A stretch of 50,821 nucleotides of DNA, taken from contig JBFFMY010000014.1 of NCBI GenBank assembly GCA_041563475.1, forward strand, positions 1 to 50,821, in the 5' to 3' direction. Source of the stretch: CAJXZP01 sp041563475 (GTDB taxonomy: Bacteria; Bacteroidota; Bacteroidia; Flavobacteriales_G; Salibacteraceae). The position numbers and the translations under genes are program-made. The notes under the pieces were generated by a model. It worked only from the letters and a program-made list of their open reading frames with translations. It had not been told where the DNA came from and did not search any database. The first letter of the stretch is position 1. Every line of letters begins with the position of its first letter. This document shows positions 8,130-14,601 of this stretch, piece after piece.

Positions 8130-8561
8130 TTAATCGATTACTATTTCAATGATTTTATCACCACCTCTAATGTCATCAATTACATCTAGTCCAGAAACAA
8201 CTTTCCCGAAACACGTATGTTGACGATCTAGGTGCGCAGTATTGCTACGGCTGTGGCATACAAAAAATTGTGAGCCTCCAGTATTTCTACCTGCGTGCGC
8301 CATAGAAAGAACGCCACGGTCGTGAAATTGGTTTTCACCCGTTAACTCACAATCAATTTGGTACCCAGGGCCACCAGCTCCAGTTCCATCTGGGCATCCT
8401 CCTTGAATAACAAAATCGGGAATTACACGGTGAAAATTTAATCCATTGTAATATCCACTTTTTGCTAGTTTCACAAAATTAGCCACGGTATTTGGCGCAT
8501 CATTATCGTAGAATTCTACTTTCATGTCGCCTTTTGCTGTTTTAATTGTTCCTGTTGTCAT
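8130..8561 (-). CDS. cyclophilin-type peptidyl-prolyl cis-trans isomerase
   Basis: A 143-residue single-domain cyclophilin with no signal peptide, so probably cytoplasmic. The active-site elements are present in order: NFHRVIPDFVIQGGCPDGTGAGGPG (catalytic Arg in FHRV, Gln in IQGG), LSMAHAGRNTGGSQFFVC, and HLDRQHTCFGKVVSGLDVID. It accelerates proline isomerisation during protein folding. It is short for the family but complete, comparable with bacterial PpiB-like proteins. It stands alone, with its own strong terminator; upstream lie a tandem 24-bp repeat and then lysS. Confidence 0.93.
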   Translation of the reverse strand: MTTGTIKTAKGDMKVEFYDNDAPNTVANFVKLAKSGYYNGLNFHRVIPDFVIQGGCPDGTGAGGPGYQIDCELTGENQFHDRGVLSMAHAGRNTGGSQFFVCHSRSNTAHLDRQHTCFGKVVSGLDVIDDIRGGDKIIEIVID

Positions 8562-8590
8562 ATCTTTTTTCTTTAAAATGTTCTGTTATG

Positions 8591-8638
8591 CGGTGAGTCA
8601 GTGATGCAGTGAAACGGTGAGGCTGTGATGCAGTGAGG
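8591..8638. repeat. two tandem 24-bp repeat units
   Basis: Units 8591-8614 and 8615-8638 share the frame CGGTGAG-x-C-x-GTGATGCAGTGA and differ at four positions. A third, more diverged copy is at 10511-10534. The two sites lie on either side of lysS. No open frame of interest covers them. Confidence 0.8.
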
Positions 8639-8714
8639 CAGTTATTTTAGATTTTGAAATTTTACTTTTTTAGGCTTCTTCACCCTATTTCGACTTCAAC
8701 CTTCCGTTTTCCAA

Positions 8715-10436
8715 CTACTTCTTCAGCCAAGCTTCTACATCTTCTAACTGCAATGCAGGTATTTCTAGCTTGTTTTTTTTCCGTAATCCATTTAATTGCT
8801 GATGCAATTGCGTAGATTTTGTTTCCACGAAATCGGACACAGATTTAAAGCCTAAACTTGCTATTTGCTCTGCCCATTCTGCAGCGATTCCTAGCCCTTC
8901 AAAATCAGAAGCGGTAGGTAAAACCACTTTTCTTTCTGGTTTCATTTGTGGAAATAATAGAACTTCTTGAATAGATGTTTGATTGGTTAGCAACATGGTT
9001 AATCGATCAATTCCAATACCCATTCCTGAAGTTGGAGGCATGCCGTATTCCAAAGCGCGAATAAAATCATCGTCAATAAACATGGCTTCATCATCGCCTT
9101 TTGCGCTCAATGCCAATTGCGCTTCAAAACGTTCGCGTTGATCAATAGGGTCATTTAACTCTGTGTAAGCATTGGCTATTTCTTTCCCATTAATCATGAG
9201 CTCAAAACGCTCTGTTAATTCCGGATTATTTCGATGCTTCTTGCATAATGGCGACATTTCAATAGGATAATCCGTAATGAAAGTAGGTTGAATGAAATTT
9301 GCCTCGCAACGCTCGCCAAAAATTTCATCAATTAACTTTCCTTTCCCCATGGTCTCATTCACCTCGATTCCGAGGTCTTTAGCTACATCATAGATTTCTT
9401 TTTCCGACTTTCCGTTCAAGTCATACCCTGTATGTGCTTTAATAGCATCTAAAATTGGAATTCGTGGATACGGTCCTGCAAAATCAATATCCATATCACC
9501 CAATTTTACACGTGTGCCTCCATTATTAGTCGCTTTCACCACATGCTCTAGCATGTTTTCCGTAAAATCCATCATCCAATGGTAATCTTTATAGGCAACG
9601 TAAATTTCCATTACGGTAAATTCTGGGTTATGTGTTCTGTCCATGCCTTCGTTACGGAAATCTTTAGCGAACTCGTATACCCCATCAAAACCTCCAACGA
9701 TTAATCTTTTTAGATACAATTCATTGGCAATACGCAGATACAATGGAATATTTAATGCATTGTGATGCGTAATAAACGGACGCGCAGCTGCTCCCCCAGG
9801 AATAGATTGTAAAATTGGAGTTTCCACTTCCACATATTCTCTAGCGTTGAAAAAGTCACGCATTGAGTTCATGATTTTGGTACGTTTCAAGAACGTTTCC
9901 TTTACACCGTCATTTACAATTAAATCAACGTAACGCTGACGGTATCTTTGTTCTGGATCTGTAAATGCATCGTGGGCATTCCCTTCTGTATCGGTTTTCA
10001 CTACAGGCAGCGGGCGCAACGATTTACTCAAAACGGTGAATTCAGTTACATGAATAGAAATCTCTCCCACTTGTGTACGAAACGCAAATCCGGTAACTCC
10101 AATAAAATCACCCATGTCCAACAGTTTCTTGAAAACCACATTGTACATGGTTTTATCTTCCGTTGGACAAATTTCATCCCGATTAAAATACAACTGGATA
10201 CGTCCTTCTTTGTCCTTAATTTCAGCAAACGAAGCTTTACCCATTACCCGTTTGGCCATAATACGACCCGATAATGTGATGTTTTTTAACTCCTTACCGG
10301 CTTCAAATTCCGTACGGACTTGTTCAGAAAAATGCGAGGATACATACTCTGCTGCGGGATAAGGATCAATTCCTAAGTCGCGTAGCTTTTGCATAGATTC
10401 TCTACGAACTACTTCTTGTTCTGATAATTGCGTCAT
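8715..10436 (-). CDS. lysS: lysyl-tRNA synthetase, class II
   Basis: A 573-residue class II LysRS. The OB-fold anticodon-binding domain (about 50-160; LSGRIMAKRVMGKASFAEIKDKEGRIQLY, which I give in parts: LSGRIMAKRV then ASFAEIKDKEGRIQLY) precedes the catalytic core. The core has motif 2 (FRNEGMDRTHNPEFTVMEIY) and motif 3 (GMGIGIDRLTMLLTN). It charges tRNA-Lys using ATP. It is about 70 residues longer than the E. coli enzyme. The extra C-terminal part, after the PQMKPE end of the core, is a helical segment (GIAAEWAEQIASLGFKSV...), an extension I associate with Bacteroidota LysRS. The gene stands alone, with a perfect -7 element 25 nt upstream of its ATG. Confidence 0.97.
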   Translation of the reverse strand: MTQLSEQEVVRRESMQKLRDLGIDPYPAAEYVSSHFSEQVRTEFEAGKELKNITLSGRIMAKRVMGKASFAEIKDKEGRIQLYFNRDEICPTEDKTMYNVVFKKLLDMGDFIGVTGFAFRTQVGEISIHVTEFTVLSKSLRPLPVVKTDTEGNAHDAFTDPEQRYRQRYVDLIVNDGVKETFLKRTKIMNSMRDFFNAREYVEVETPILQSIPGGAAARPFITHHNALNIPLYLRIANELYLKRLIVGGFDGVYEFAKDFRNEGMDRTHNPEFTVMEIYVAYKDYHWMMDFTENMLEHVVKATNNGGTRVKLGDMDIDFAGPYPRIPILDAIKAHTGYDLNGKSEKEIYDVAKDLGIEVNETMGKGKLIDEIFGERCEANFIQPTFITDYPIEMSPLCKKHRNNPELTERFELMINGKEIANAYTELNDPIDQRERFEAQLALSAKGDDEAMFIDDDFIRALEYGMPPTSGMGIGIDRLTMLLTNQTSIQEVLLFPQMKPERKVVLPTASDFEGLGIAAEWAEQIASLGFKSVSDFVETKSTQLHQQLNGLRKKNKLEIPALQLEDVEAWLKK

Positions 10437-10461
10437 TACTTTCTGCTTAATTTATGGGCTG

Positions 10462-10469
10462 CAAAAGTA
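10462..10469 (-). promoter_or_regulatory. lysS promoter -7 element
   Basis: On the minus strand this reads TACTTTTG, a perfect match to TAnnTTTG, with 25 nt to the lysS start. No TTG is seen at the -33 distance. Confidence 0.6.
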
Positions 10470-10510
10470 ATATTTCGTATTTGAATGACGATATATCTTT
10501 TTTAGGGATT

Positions 10511-10534
10511 TGGTGATTCAGTGACATAGTGAAA
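10511..10534. repeat. diverged copy of the 24-bp unit at 8591-8638
   Basis: It matches unit 8591-8614 at 19 of 24 positions in the same orientation (shared GGTGA, TCAGTGA and AGTGAAA blocks). Confidence 0.6.
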
Positions 10535-10537
10535 TTA

Positions 10538-10678
10538 TGACTCGTTTAAGCGGTAAGTTACATCGACTTCGCTCAGCAGAACTCGGGTGATTTCAGAGAA
10601 ATGGTATCAAGAACACCGCTTTCTGCTAACGTCTTTCTCGATACAACCTCCGCGAAGCAGCGGTCACTCGAGATGACA
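10538..10678. repeat. interspersed palindromic repeat, copy 1
   Basis: It begins TGACTCGTTTAAGC. Inside are GGTATCAAGAAC and, 20-odd nt later, TTTCTCGATACA. It ends CACTCGAGATGACA. Order and spacing follow the cleaner palindrome of copy 2, and its left flank matches copy 3. Confidence 0.7.
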
Positions 10679-10744
10679 AAATATTTAACTGAAACCAATA
10701 GTTTAACACAATTGAATAATACTTTAATAAGATGATCTTGTAGC

Positions 10745-10845
10745 TGTCAGTTCGAGTGATTTCGTAGAAATCGTATCGAGAACACAGTCTGCTGCTAACG
10801 TTTCTCGATACAACCTCCGCGAAGCTACGGCCACTCGAAATGACA
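10745..10845. repeat. interspersed palindromic repeat, copy 2 (most symmetrical)
   Basis: The ends TGTCAGTTCGAGTG (10745-10758) and CACTCGAAATGACA (10832-10845) are inverted repeats with one mismatch. An inner pair, GTATCGAGAA and TTCTCGATAC, is nested inside. The whole 101 bp can fold as a long imperfect hairpin. No open reading frame of note crosses it. Confidence 0.8.
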
Positions 10846-10887
10846 AAAGGGAGAGCTTTTGCAATTAGCTTACTATCTATTGGGTAA

Positions 10888-10942
10888 CTACGGGGTATGT
10901 ACGGGGTATCTACGGAGTATCCCCGTATGAACCCCGTATGAA
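10888..10942. repeat. array of five 11-bp units, three in one orientation and two inverted
   Basis: TACGGGGTAT occurs at 10889-10898 and 10900-10909, and the one-mismatch form TACGGAGTAT at 10911-10920. The inverted form CCCCGTATGAA occurs twice, at 10921-10931 and 10932-10942. The period is 11 bp throughout, and the orientation switches between units three and four, so the array can also fold on itself. It is GC-rich compared with its surroundings. Confidence 0.85.
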
Positions 10943-11043
10943 CACCTTGTTATTTGTTGATCATTAGCTACGTACAAAAACTTGTGAATAATATGGAAAA
11001 CGGAATAAAGCGGGGTGGTGAGGAGGGTATTCGGTAAAAATAG

Positions 11044-11180
11044 TGACTCGTTAAGCTGGCAGTCACTTCGAGTACGCTCAACAGAACTCGAGTGGTTTGT
11101 TAAAAACCCTATCGATAACAGAAACTGTGTAAAGTGCTTCTCGATACAATTCTCGCAAACTCGTATTGCACGAAGTGACA
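11044..11180. repeat. interspersed palindromic repeat, copy 3 (diverged)
   Basis: It starts TGACTCGTTAAGC like copy 1, continues AGTCACTTCGAGT and AACTCGAGTGG, then CTTCTCGATACAA, and ends GCACGAAGTGACA. The 10437-11243 stretch holds only the lysS promoter, these three copies, the 24-bp unit and the 11-bp array; I see no gene in it. Confidence 0.65.
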
Positions 11181-11243
11181 GAAGTTTTAATAATAATAAT
11201 AATTGCTATTTTGGCTGTTAATTGGAGTTGTCAATCAACAGAA

Positions 11244-11600
11244 TCACCTTCCCAATGCTTCTCCTAGTCGCTCAATTTCTTTTTTACTATTTCCAACAAA
11301 AATCTCCCCATCTAAAATAGTAACCGGTCGTTTCAAAAAGGTGTATTCTTCTAAAATCAACTCTCGGTATTGCGCCTCCGATAAATCAACACCTTTTAGG
11401 TTTTTCGCGGCAAATTGTCGAGACCTCCGACTAAAAAGGGCTTCATACCTTCCTGCAAGTTCTTTCATTTCATCTAATTCTTGGGGAGTAATTTGCTTAC
11501 TTTTGATTTCGCGCAAAACAAAACCAGAATCTAGACCCAAGTCTTTTATGATTCTTTTACTTGTGTCGCAGGTTTGAAGGTAAAAAACGGTGTTTTTCAT
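11244..11600 (-). CDS. ArsC/Spx-family thioredoxin-fold protein
   Basis: A 118-residue protein of the ArsC/Spx/YffB family. The N-terminal active-site loop reads LQTCDTSKRI with Cys11, in the place of the ArsC catalytic cysteine. Toward the C-terminus it keeps FLKRPVTILDGEIFVG, the family's conserved Leu-x-Arg-Pro turn. In the classical enzyme the residues after Cys differ (Cys-Gly/Ser-x-Cys or Cys-x-x-x-Arg), so arsenate reduction should not be assumed. A glutaredoxin-like or regulatory role is equally possible. No arsR, arsB or acr3 gene is nearby. Its ATG lies 14 bp from the ATG of the divergent membrane-protein gene, so the two promoters must overlap or lie inside the neighbouring coding sequence. 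Confidence 0.8.
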   Translation of the reverse strand: MKNTVFYLQTCDTSKRIIKDLGLDSGFVLREIKSKQITPQELDEMKELAGRYEALFSRRSRQFAAKNLKGVDLSEAQYRELILEEYTFLKRPVTILDGEIFVGNSKKEIERLGEALGR

Positions 11601-11614
11601 CGTTGAAATTTAGA

Positions 11615-12709
11615 ATGGCTAAAGTAAACAGACAAAAGCAAAAAAGTCCAATTAGGCAATTAATGAGCCCGCAAAAAATGGCAATTCCAATTGTTATTGG
11701 TGTGGGTATTGCGGCTTATATGCTTTTTAAGGATTTAGATTTAAAAGTTTTAAAATCAATTGAGCTCAATGGCCGCGTGGTAGTTATGCTTGTATTAGCT
11801 CTTGTGTTTGCGGCTTTACGTGATGTTGGGTATATGTTTAGGTTACGTACCCTTTCTGATTACAAAATTTCATGGAGAAATATATTTGATGACATCATGC
11901 TTTGGGAATTTTCATCGGCCATAACCCCTTCCGTTGTTGGAGGTTCTGGAGTGGCCATTTTTATTTTAAGCAAGGAAGGTCTCAAAGTGGGAAGGAGCAC
12001 TGCTATTGTTATGATAACAGCCTTTTTAGACGAACTATTTTATGTGATTATGGTACCACTGCTTTTTATTTTAGCCGGTGGCGAACACTTATTCCCAGAT
12101 ACTGTACCTGAAATGAATGTTATGGGTTATACTTTGGGAATTGTTCAAGTTTTTTGGATCGGATATGGATTTATGATTTTCCTAATCTCCATCATATTTT
12201 TTGGAATATTTGTTAGTCCAAAAGGATTTCGAAATCTATTGATTTTTATATTTTCTTTACCCCTACTTAAACGTTGGAAAAAAGCAGCGGCTACAACAGG
12301 TACGGAAGTTATCACAACAAGTAACGAACTTAAAGGTAAGCCCTTTGCCTTTTGGATGCGCACTTTTGGATCAACTGCCTTGTCCTGGACTTCTCGTTTT
12401 TTAGTGGCAAATTTCCTCATCATGGCATTTACAGAATTAACTTTCTCAGAAAACCTAGTTGTCTTGTCTCGTCAACTCATTATGTGGGTAATCATGTTGA
12501 TTAGTCCAACACCGGGGAGCGCAGGGGTTGCGGAATTGGCATTTGGTAGTTTTTTAAGTGATTTTACACCCACTGGTATTGCGGTAGTTCTGGCAGTTTT
12601 GTGGCGATTATTTACGTACTATCCCTATTTATTTATCGGAGCCATCATTTTACCAAACTGGGTTCAACGCGTTTATTTAAAACGAAAACTTATCAATTTC
12701 AAAAATTAA
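11615..12709 (+). CDS. integral membrane protein, lysylphosphatidylglycerol synthase TM / UPF0104 family
   Basis: I chose the ATG at 11615 (MAKVNRQKQ...); the frame is open upstream to 11561 but that part would overlap the ArsC-like gene. The product is 364 residues with about eight hydrophobic segments. Two family signatures are present: SSAITPSVVGGSGVAIFIL in the first half and SPTPGSAGVAELAFG in the second. This is the membrane part of the MprF/AglD2-like family and has no attached aminoacyl-transferase domain. Such stand-alone proteins are thought to move or flip lipids; the substrate here is unknown. There is no operon partner, as the next gene (ric) has its own promoter. Confidence 0.85.
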   Translation: MAKVNRQKQKSPIRQLMSPQKMAIPIVIGVGIAAYMLFKDLDLKVLKSIELNGRVVVMLVLALVFAALRDVGYMFRLRTLSDYKISWRNIFDDIMLWEFSSAITPSVVGGSGVAIFILSKEGLKVGRSTAIVMITAFLDELFYVIMVPLLFILAGGEHLFPDTVPEMNVMGYTLGIVQVFWIGYGFMIFLISIIFFGIFVSPKGFRNLLIFIFSLPLLKRWKKAAATTGTEVITTSNELKGKPFAFWMRTFGSTALSWTSRFLVANFLIMAFTELTFSENLVVLSRQLIMWVIMLISPTPGSAGVAELAFGSFLSDFTPTGIAVVLAVLWRLFTYYPYLFIGAIILPNWVQRVYLKRKLINFKN

Positions 12710-12738
12710 CCTACCCTCACAACATTGTTGTTATTAAT

Positions 12739-12758
12739 AAAAGACATTAGCATCTTTT
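12739..12758. promoter_or_regulatory. candidate NO-responsive operator upstream of ric
   Basis: AAAAGACATTAGCATCTTTT is an imperfect dyad (AAAAGA-N8-TCTTTT). Its reverse complement matches the 14094-14113 site upstream of norC at 19 of 20 positions. It lies 15 bp before the ric -7 element, over the expected -33 region, as suits a repressor. The GATGC/GCATC core resembles half-sites of the proteobacterial NsrR motif. Confidence 0.65.
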
Positions 12759-12773
12759 ATTTTAAAAATGACT

Positions 12774-12781
12774 TACTTTTG
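12774..12781 (+). promoter_or_regulatory. ric promoter -7 element
   Basis: TACTTTTG matches TAnnTTTG exactly and sits 17 nt before the ATG at 12799. No -33 TTG is seen at the normal distance; the candidate operator occupies that place. Confidence 0.6.
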
Positions 12782-12798
12782 AATTTCAATTTTTGAGT

Positions 12799-13518
12799 AT
12801 GGAAAATTTAAAAGACAAAACAGTCGCGCAAATTGTGACGGAGAACATCATTACATCTGATGTATTTAAGAAAGCTGGGATTGACTTTTGTTGTGGGGGT
12901 AACTTATCTCTAACTGCAGCATGTTTAAAAAATGGGCTAGACGTTTCAGAAATTGGGTTAGAATTAGCGAAAGTTTTAGAAACCAAAAAGGCAAATTTAG
13001 ATTACAACAATTGGAAACTCGACTTTTTGATTGACTTTATCCTCAATACCCATCACGAATATGTGAAGTCTAATTCTCCTCTGTTATTAGAATATTCGGA
13101 AAAAGTTACTAATGCGCATGGGAAACAACATCCTGAGGTGATGGAAATTAATAAATTAACGTTTGATTTAATTGCTGAGTTAACTCCTCATTTAAAAAAA
13201 GAAGAAAAAATTCTTTTCCCGTATATAAAGAAACTGCTTTCTTTAAAAGCAAAAAACAAACAATTAAAACCCGATGGGTTTACGGTCCAGAACCCGATAA
13301 AAATAATGAATAAAGAACACGATGCTGCAGGAGATATCATCAAAAAAATTGCCGCATTAAGCCATAATTTTCAGGTCCCCGAAGATGCCTGTAACACATT
13401 CAAAGCATTTTATTCGAAATTAGAGGAGTTTCAAAATGACTTGTTTAATCATGTACATTTGGAGAATAACATTTTATTTCCAAAGGCTATTCTTTTGGAA
13501 GAAGAATTAATTTTGTAG
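12799..13518 (+). CDS. ric: RIC-type di-iron iron-sulfur cluster repair protein (YtfE/ScdA)
   Basis: The ATG at 12799 (MENLKDKTVAQ) is preferred over an in-frame TTG two codons earlier. At 239 residues it has the full ScdA/YtfE layout. The N-terminal ScdA_N domain (about 1-60) has KAGIDFCCGGNLSL with the adjacent cysteines. A hemerythrin-like four-helix bundle follows, with His/Glu ligands in NTHHEYV, NAHGKQHPEV, PHLKKEEKILFP, NKEHDAAGD and HVHLENNILFP. These proteins bind two irons and repair Fe-S clusters damaged by NO or oxidants. The Rrf2 regulator gene begins right after its stop codon and the NO-reductase operon follows, which strongly supports an NO-stress role. Expression is probably controlled by the dyad at 12739-12758. 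Confidence 0.93.
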   Translation: MENLKDKTVAQIVTENIITSDVFKKAGIDFCCGGNLSLTAACLKNGLDVSEIGLELAKVLETKKANLDYNNWKLDFLIDFILNTHHEYVKSNSPLLLEYSEKVTNAHGKQHPEVMEINKLTFDLIAELTPHLKKEEKILFPYIKKLLSLKAKNKQLKPDGFTVQNPIKIMNKEHDAAGDIIKKIAALSHNFQVPEDACNTFKAFYSKLEEFQNDLFNHVHLENNILFPKAILLEEELIL

Positions 13519-13519
13519 A

Positions 13520-13954
13520 ATGCTTTCTAAATCATGTGAATACGCCATAAGGTCCATTGTATTTATTGCTCAAAATGGGTCGATGGAGAAAAAAATAGGC
13601 ATTAAAACTTTGGCTAAAGAACTTGATTTACCCTATCCATATTTAGGTAAAATACTTCAAAATCTCACCAAGAACAATATTATCCAAGGGGTGAAAGGTC
13701 CAGGAGGAGGATTCTTTTTGAATGAAGAATGTAAACAAACCAAAATAATACGAATTATTGAGGTAATGGATGGTCTAGATTTTTTTACACAATGCGGCTT
13801 AGGGTTGAAAAATTGTTCTGAAGAACATCCTTGTCCTTTGCACAATGATTTAAAAATATACAGAGATGGATTATGGGAACTTTTTAATGCCAAAACCATT
13901 AAAGATTTAGTTAGATCAATTGATTCTGGAAGTTCATTCATAATAAACCTATAA
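13520..13954 (+). CDS. Rrf2-family Fe-S transcriptional regulator (NsrR-like)
   Basis: A 144-residue winged-helix regulator. The N-terminal HTH (SCEYAIRSIVFIAQ..., recognition region LAKELDLPYPYLGKILQNL) is followed by the Rrf2 wing GVKGPGGGFFL. Three cysteines at 92, 99 and 105 (CX6CX5C) are the expected cluster ligands; E. coli NsrR has CX4CX5C and IscR CX5CX5C. The gene starts one base after the ric stop and lies just upstream of norCB. A repressor that senses NO through its cluster is therefore likely, but IscR-like or other Rrf2 roles are not excluded by sequence. The shared dyad upstream of ric and norC is the obvious target and implies autoregulation through the ric promoter. The spacing of the cysteines is unusual. 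Confidence 0.88.
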   Translation: MLSKSCEYAIRSIVFIAQNGSMEKKIGIKTLAKELDLPYPYLGKILQNLTKNNIIQGVKGPGGGFFLNEECKQTKIIRIIEVMDGLDFFTQCGLGLKNCSEEHPCPLHNDLKIYRDGLWELFNAKTIKDLVRSIDSGSSFIINL

Positions 13955-14045
13955 TCAAGGTCTTTAAAATATAAAAATTACTTTTTCCTTCTTTCTGATT
14001 TTTTCTTTTATCAAAATCTCCCCTACTAAAAAACATCTATAAACC

Positions 14046-14057
14046 TGACAAAAGTCA
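14046..14057. promoter_or_regulatory. possible Crp/Fnr-type dyad upstream of norC
   Basis: TGACAAAAGTCA is a short dyad (TGAC-N4-GTCA) of the general form of FNR/DNR boxes, 37 bp before the candidate Rrf2 operator. It is short and could be chance. Confidence 0.3.
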
Positions 14058-14093
14058 TGCTGTCAAGCGTATTTGTAAATACTTTTACAAAAT

Positions 14094-14113
14094 AAAAGAT
14101 GCTGATGTCTTTT
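14094..14113. promoter_or_regulatory. candidate NO-responsive operator upstream of norC
   Basis: AAAAGATGCTGATGTCTTTT has the same dyad form as the ric site and is its reverse complement except for one base. It ends 28 nt before the norC ATG. A -7-like TACTTTTA (14080-14087) lies just upstream, so the dyad would cover the start-site region. Confidence 0.65.
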
Positions 14114-14141
14114 TTTATTTTTACTCATTTAAATTATTGCT

Positions 14142-14576
14142 ATGCTATCAAAAAGTCAAGCTAAATTATTCTTCCTTGGTGGAACAATAATCTTTTCACT
14201 TCTATTTCTTGGGTTGTCATATGATACGGTTTCTAACCGTGTAGGTGAACAAACTCATGAAGAAAATATTACTCCCTCTGTTGTCGCGGGAAAACATCTT
14301 TGGGAATCAAACAACTGTATGGGTTGTCATACAATTCTAGGAGAGGGAGCATATTACGCACCTGAATTAACCAAAGTAGTAGAACGTAGAGGTGAAGGAT
14401 ACATTAAATCTGTTTTAATGGCCAAAGAATGGGCTCCCAACGGACGTAAAATGGTTGGTTATGAAATGACCGCTGAAGAGGCGGATAATATGGTCGCATT
14501 CTTCACTTGGATTGGTAATATGGATTTGAATGGATTTCCAGCCAAACCAAAATATAAGGTTGAGAAAGTAGATTAA
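14142..14576 (+). CDS. norC: nitric oxide reductase cytochrome c subunit
   Basis: A 144-residue NorC. An N-terminal membrane anchor (about 8-28; LFFLGGTIIFSLLFLGL) is followed by a periplasmic cytochrome c domain with one haem site CMGCH (Cys59, Cys62, His63). A methionine in the RKMVGYEMTAEE region is the likely sixth ligand. It passes electrons from periplasmic cytochrome or quinol-linked donors to NorB. The sequences around the haem (HLWESNNC, TILGEGAYYAPELTKV) are typical of cNOR. It is first in the norCBQDEF run and carries the candidate Rrf2 operator directly upstream. NorB starts 25 bp after its stop. Confidence 0.95.
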   Translation: MLSKSQAKLFFLGGTIIFSLLFLGLSYDTVSNRVGEQTHEENITPSVVAGKHLWESNNCMGCHTILGEGAYYAPELTKVVERRGEGYIKSVLMAKEWAPNGRKMVGYEMTAEEADNMVAFFTWIGNMDLNGFPAKPKYKVEKVD

Positions 14577-14601
14577 TTATTGACGACAAAAAACTTAAGA
14601 T

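Noticed and set aside
10888..10942. 11-bp array considered as a CRISPR remnant or plasmid iterons
   Set aside because: Units are contiguous without spacers and reverse in orientation; no replication or cas gene is near.
11015..11221. 68-codon open frame on the plus strand in the repeat region
   Set aside because: It lies across the third palindromic repeat copy, has no family pattern and no -7 element, and its composition follows the repeat.
11244..11600. ArsC-like gene as part of an arsenic-resistance operon
   Set aside because: No arsR, arsB/acr3 or arsM neighbour, and the residues after the active-site Cys differ from classical arsenate reductases.
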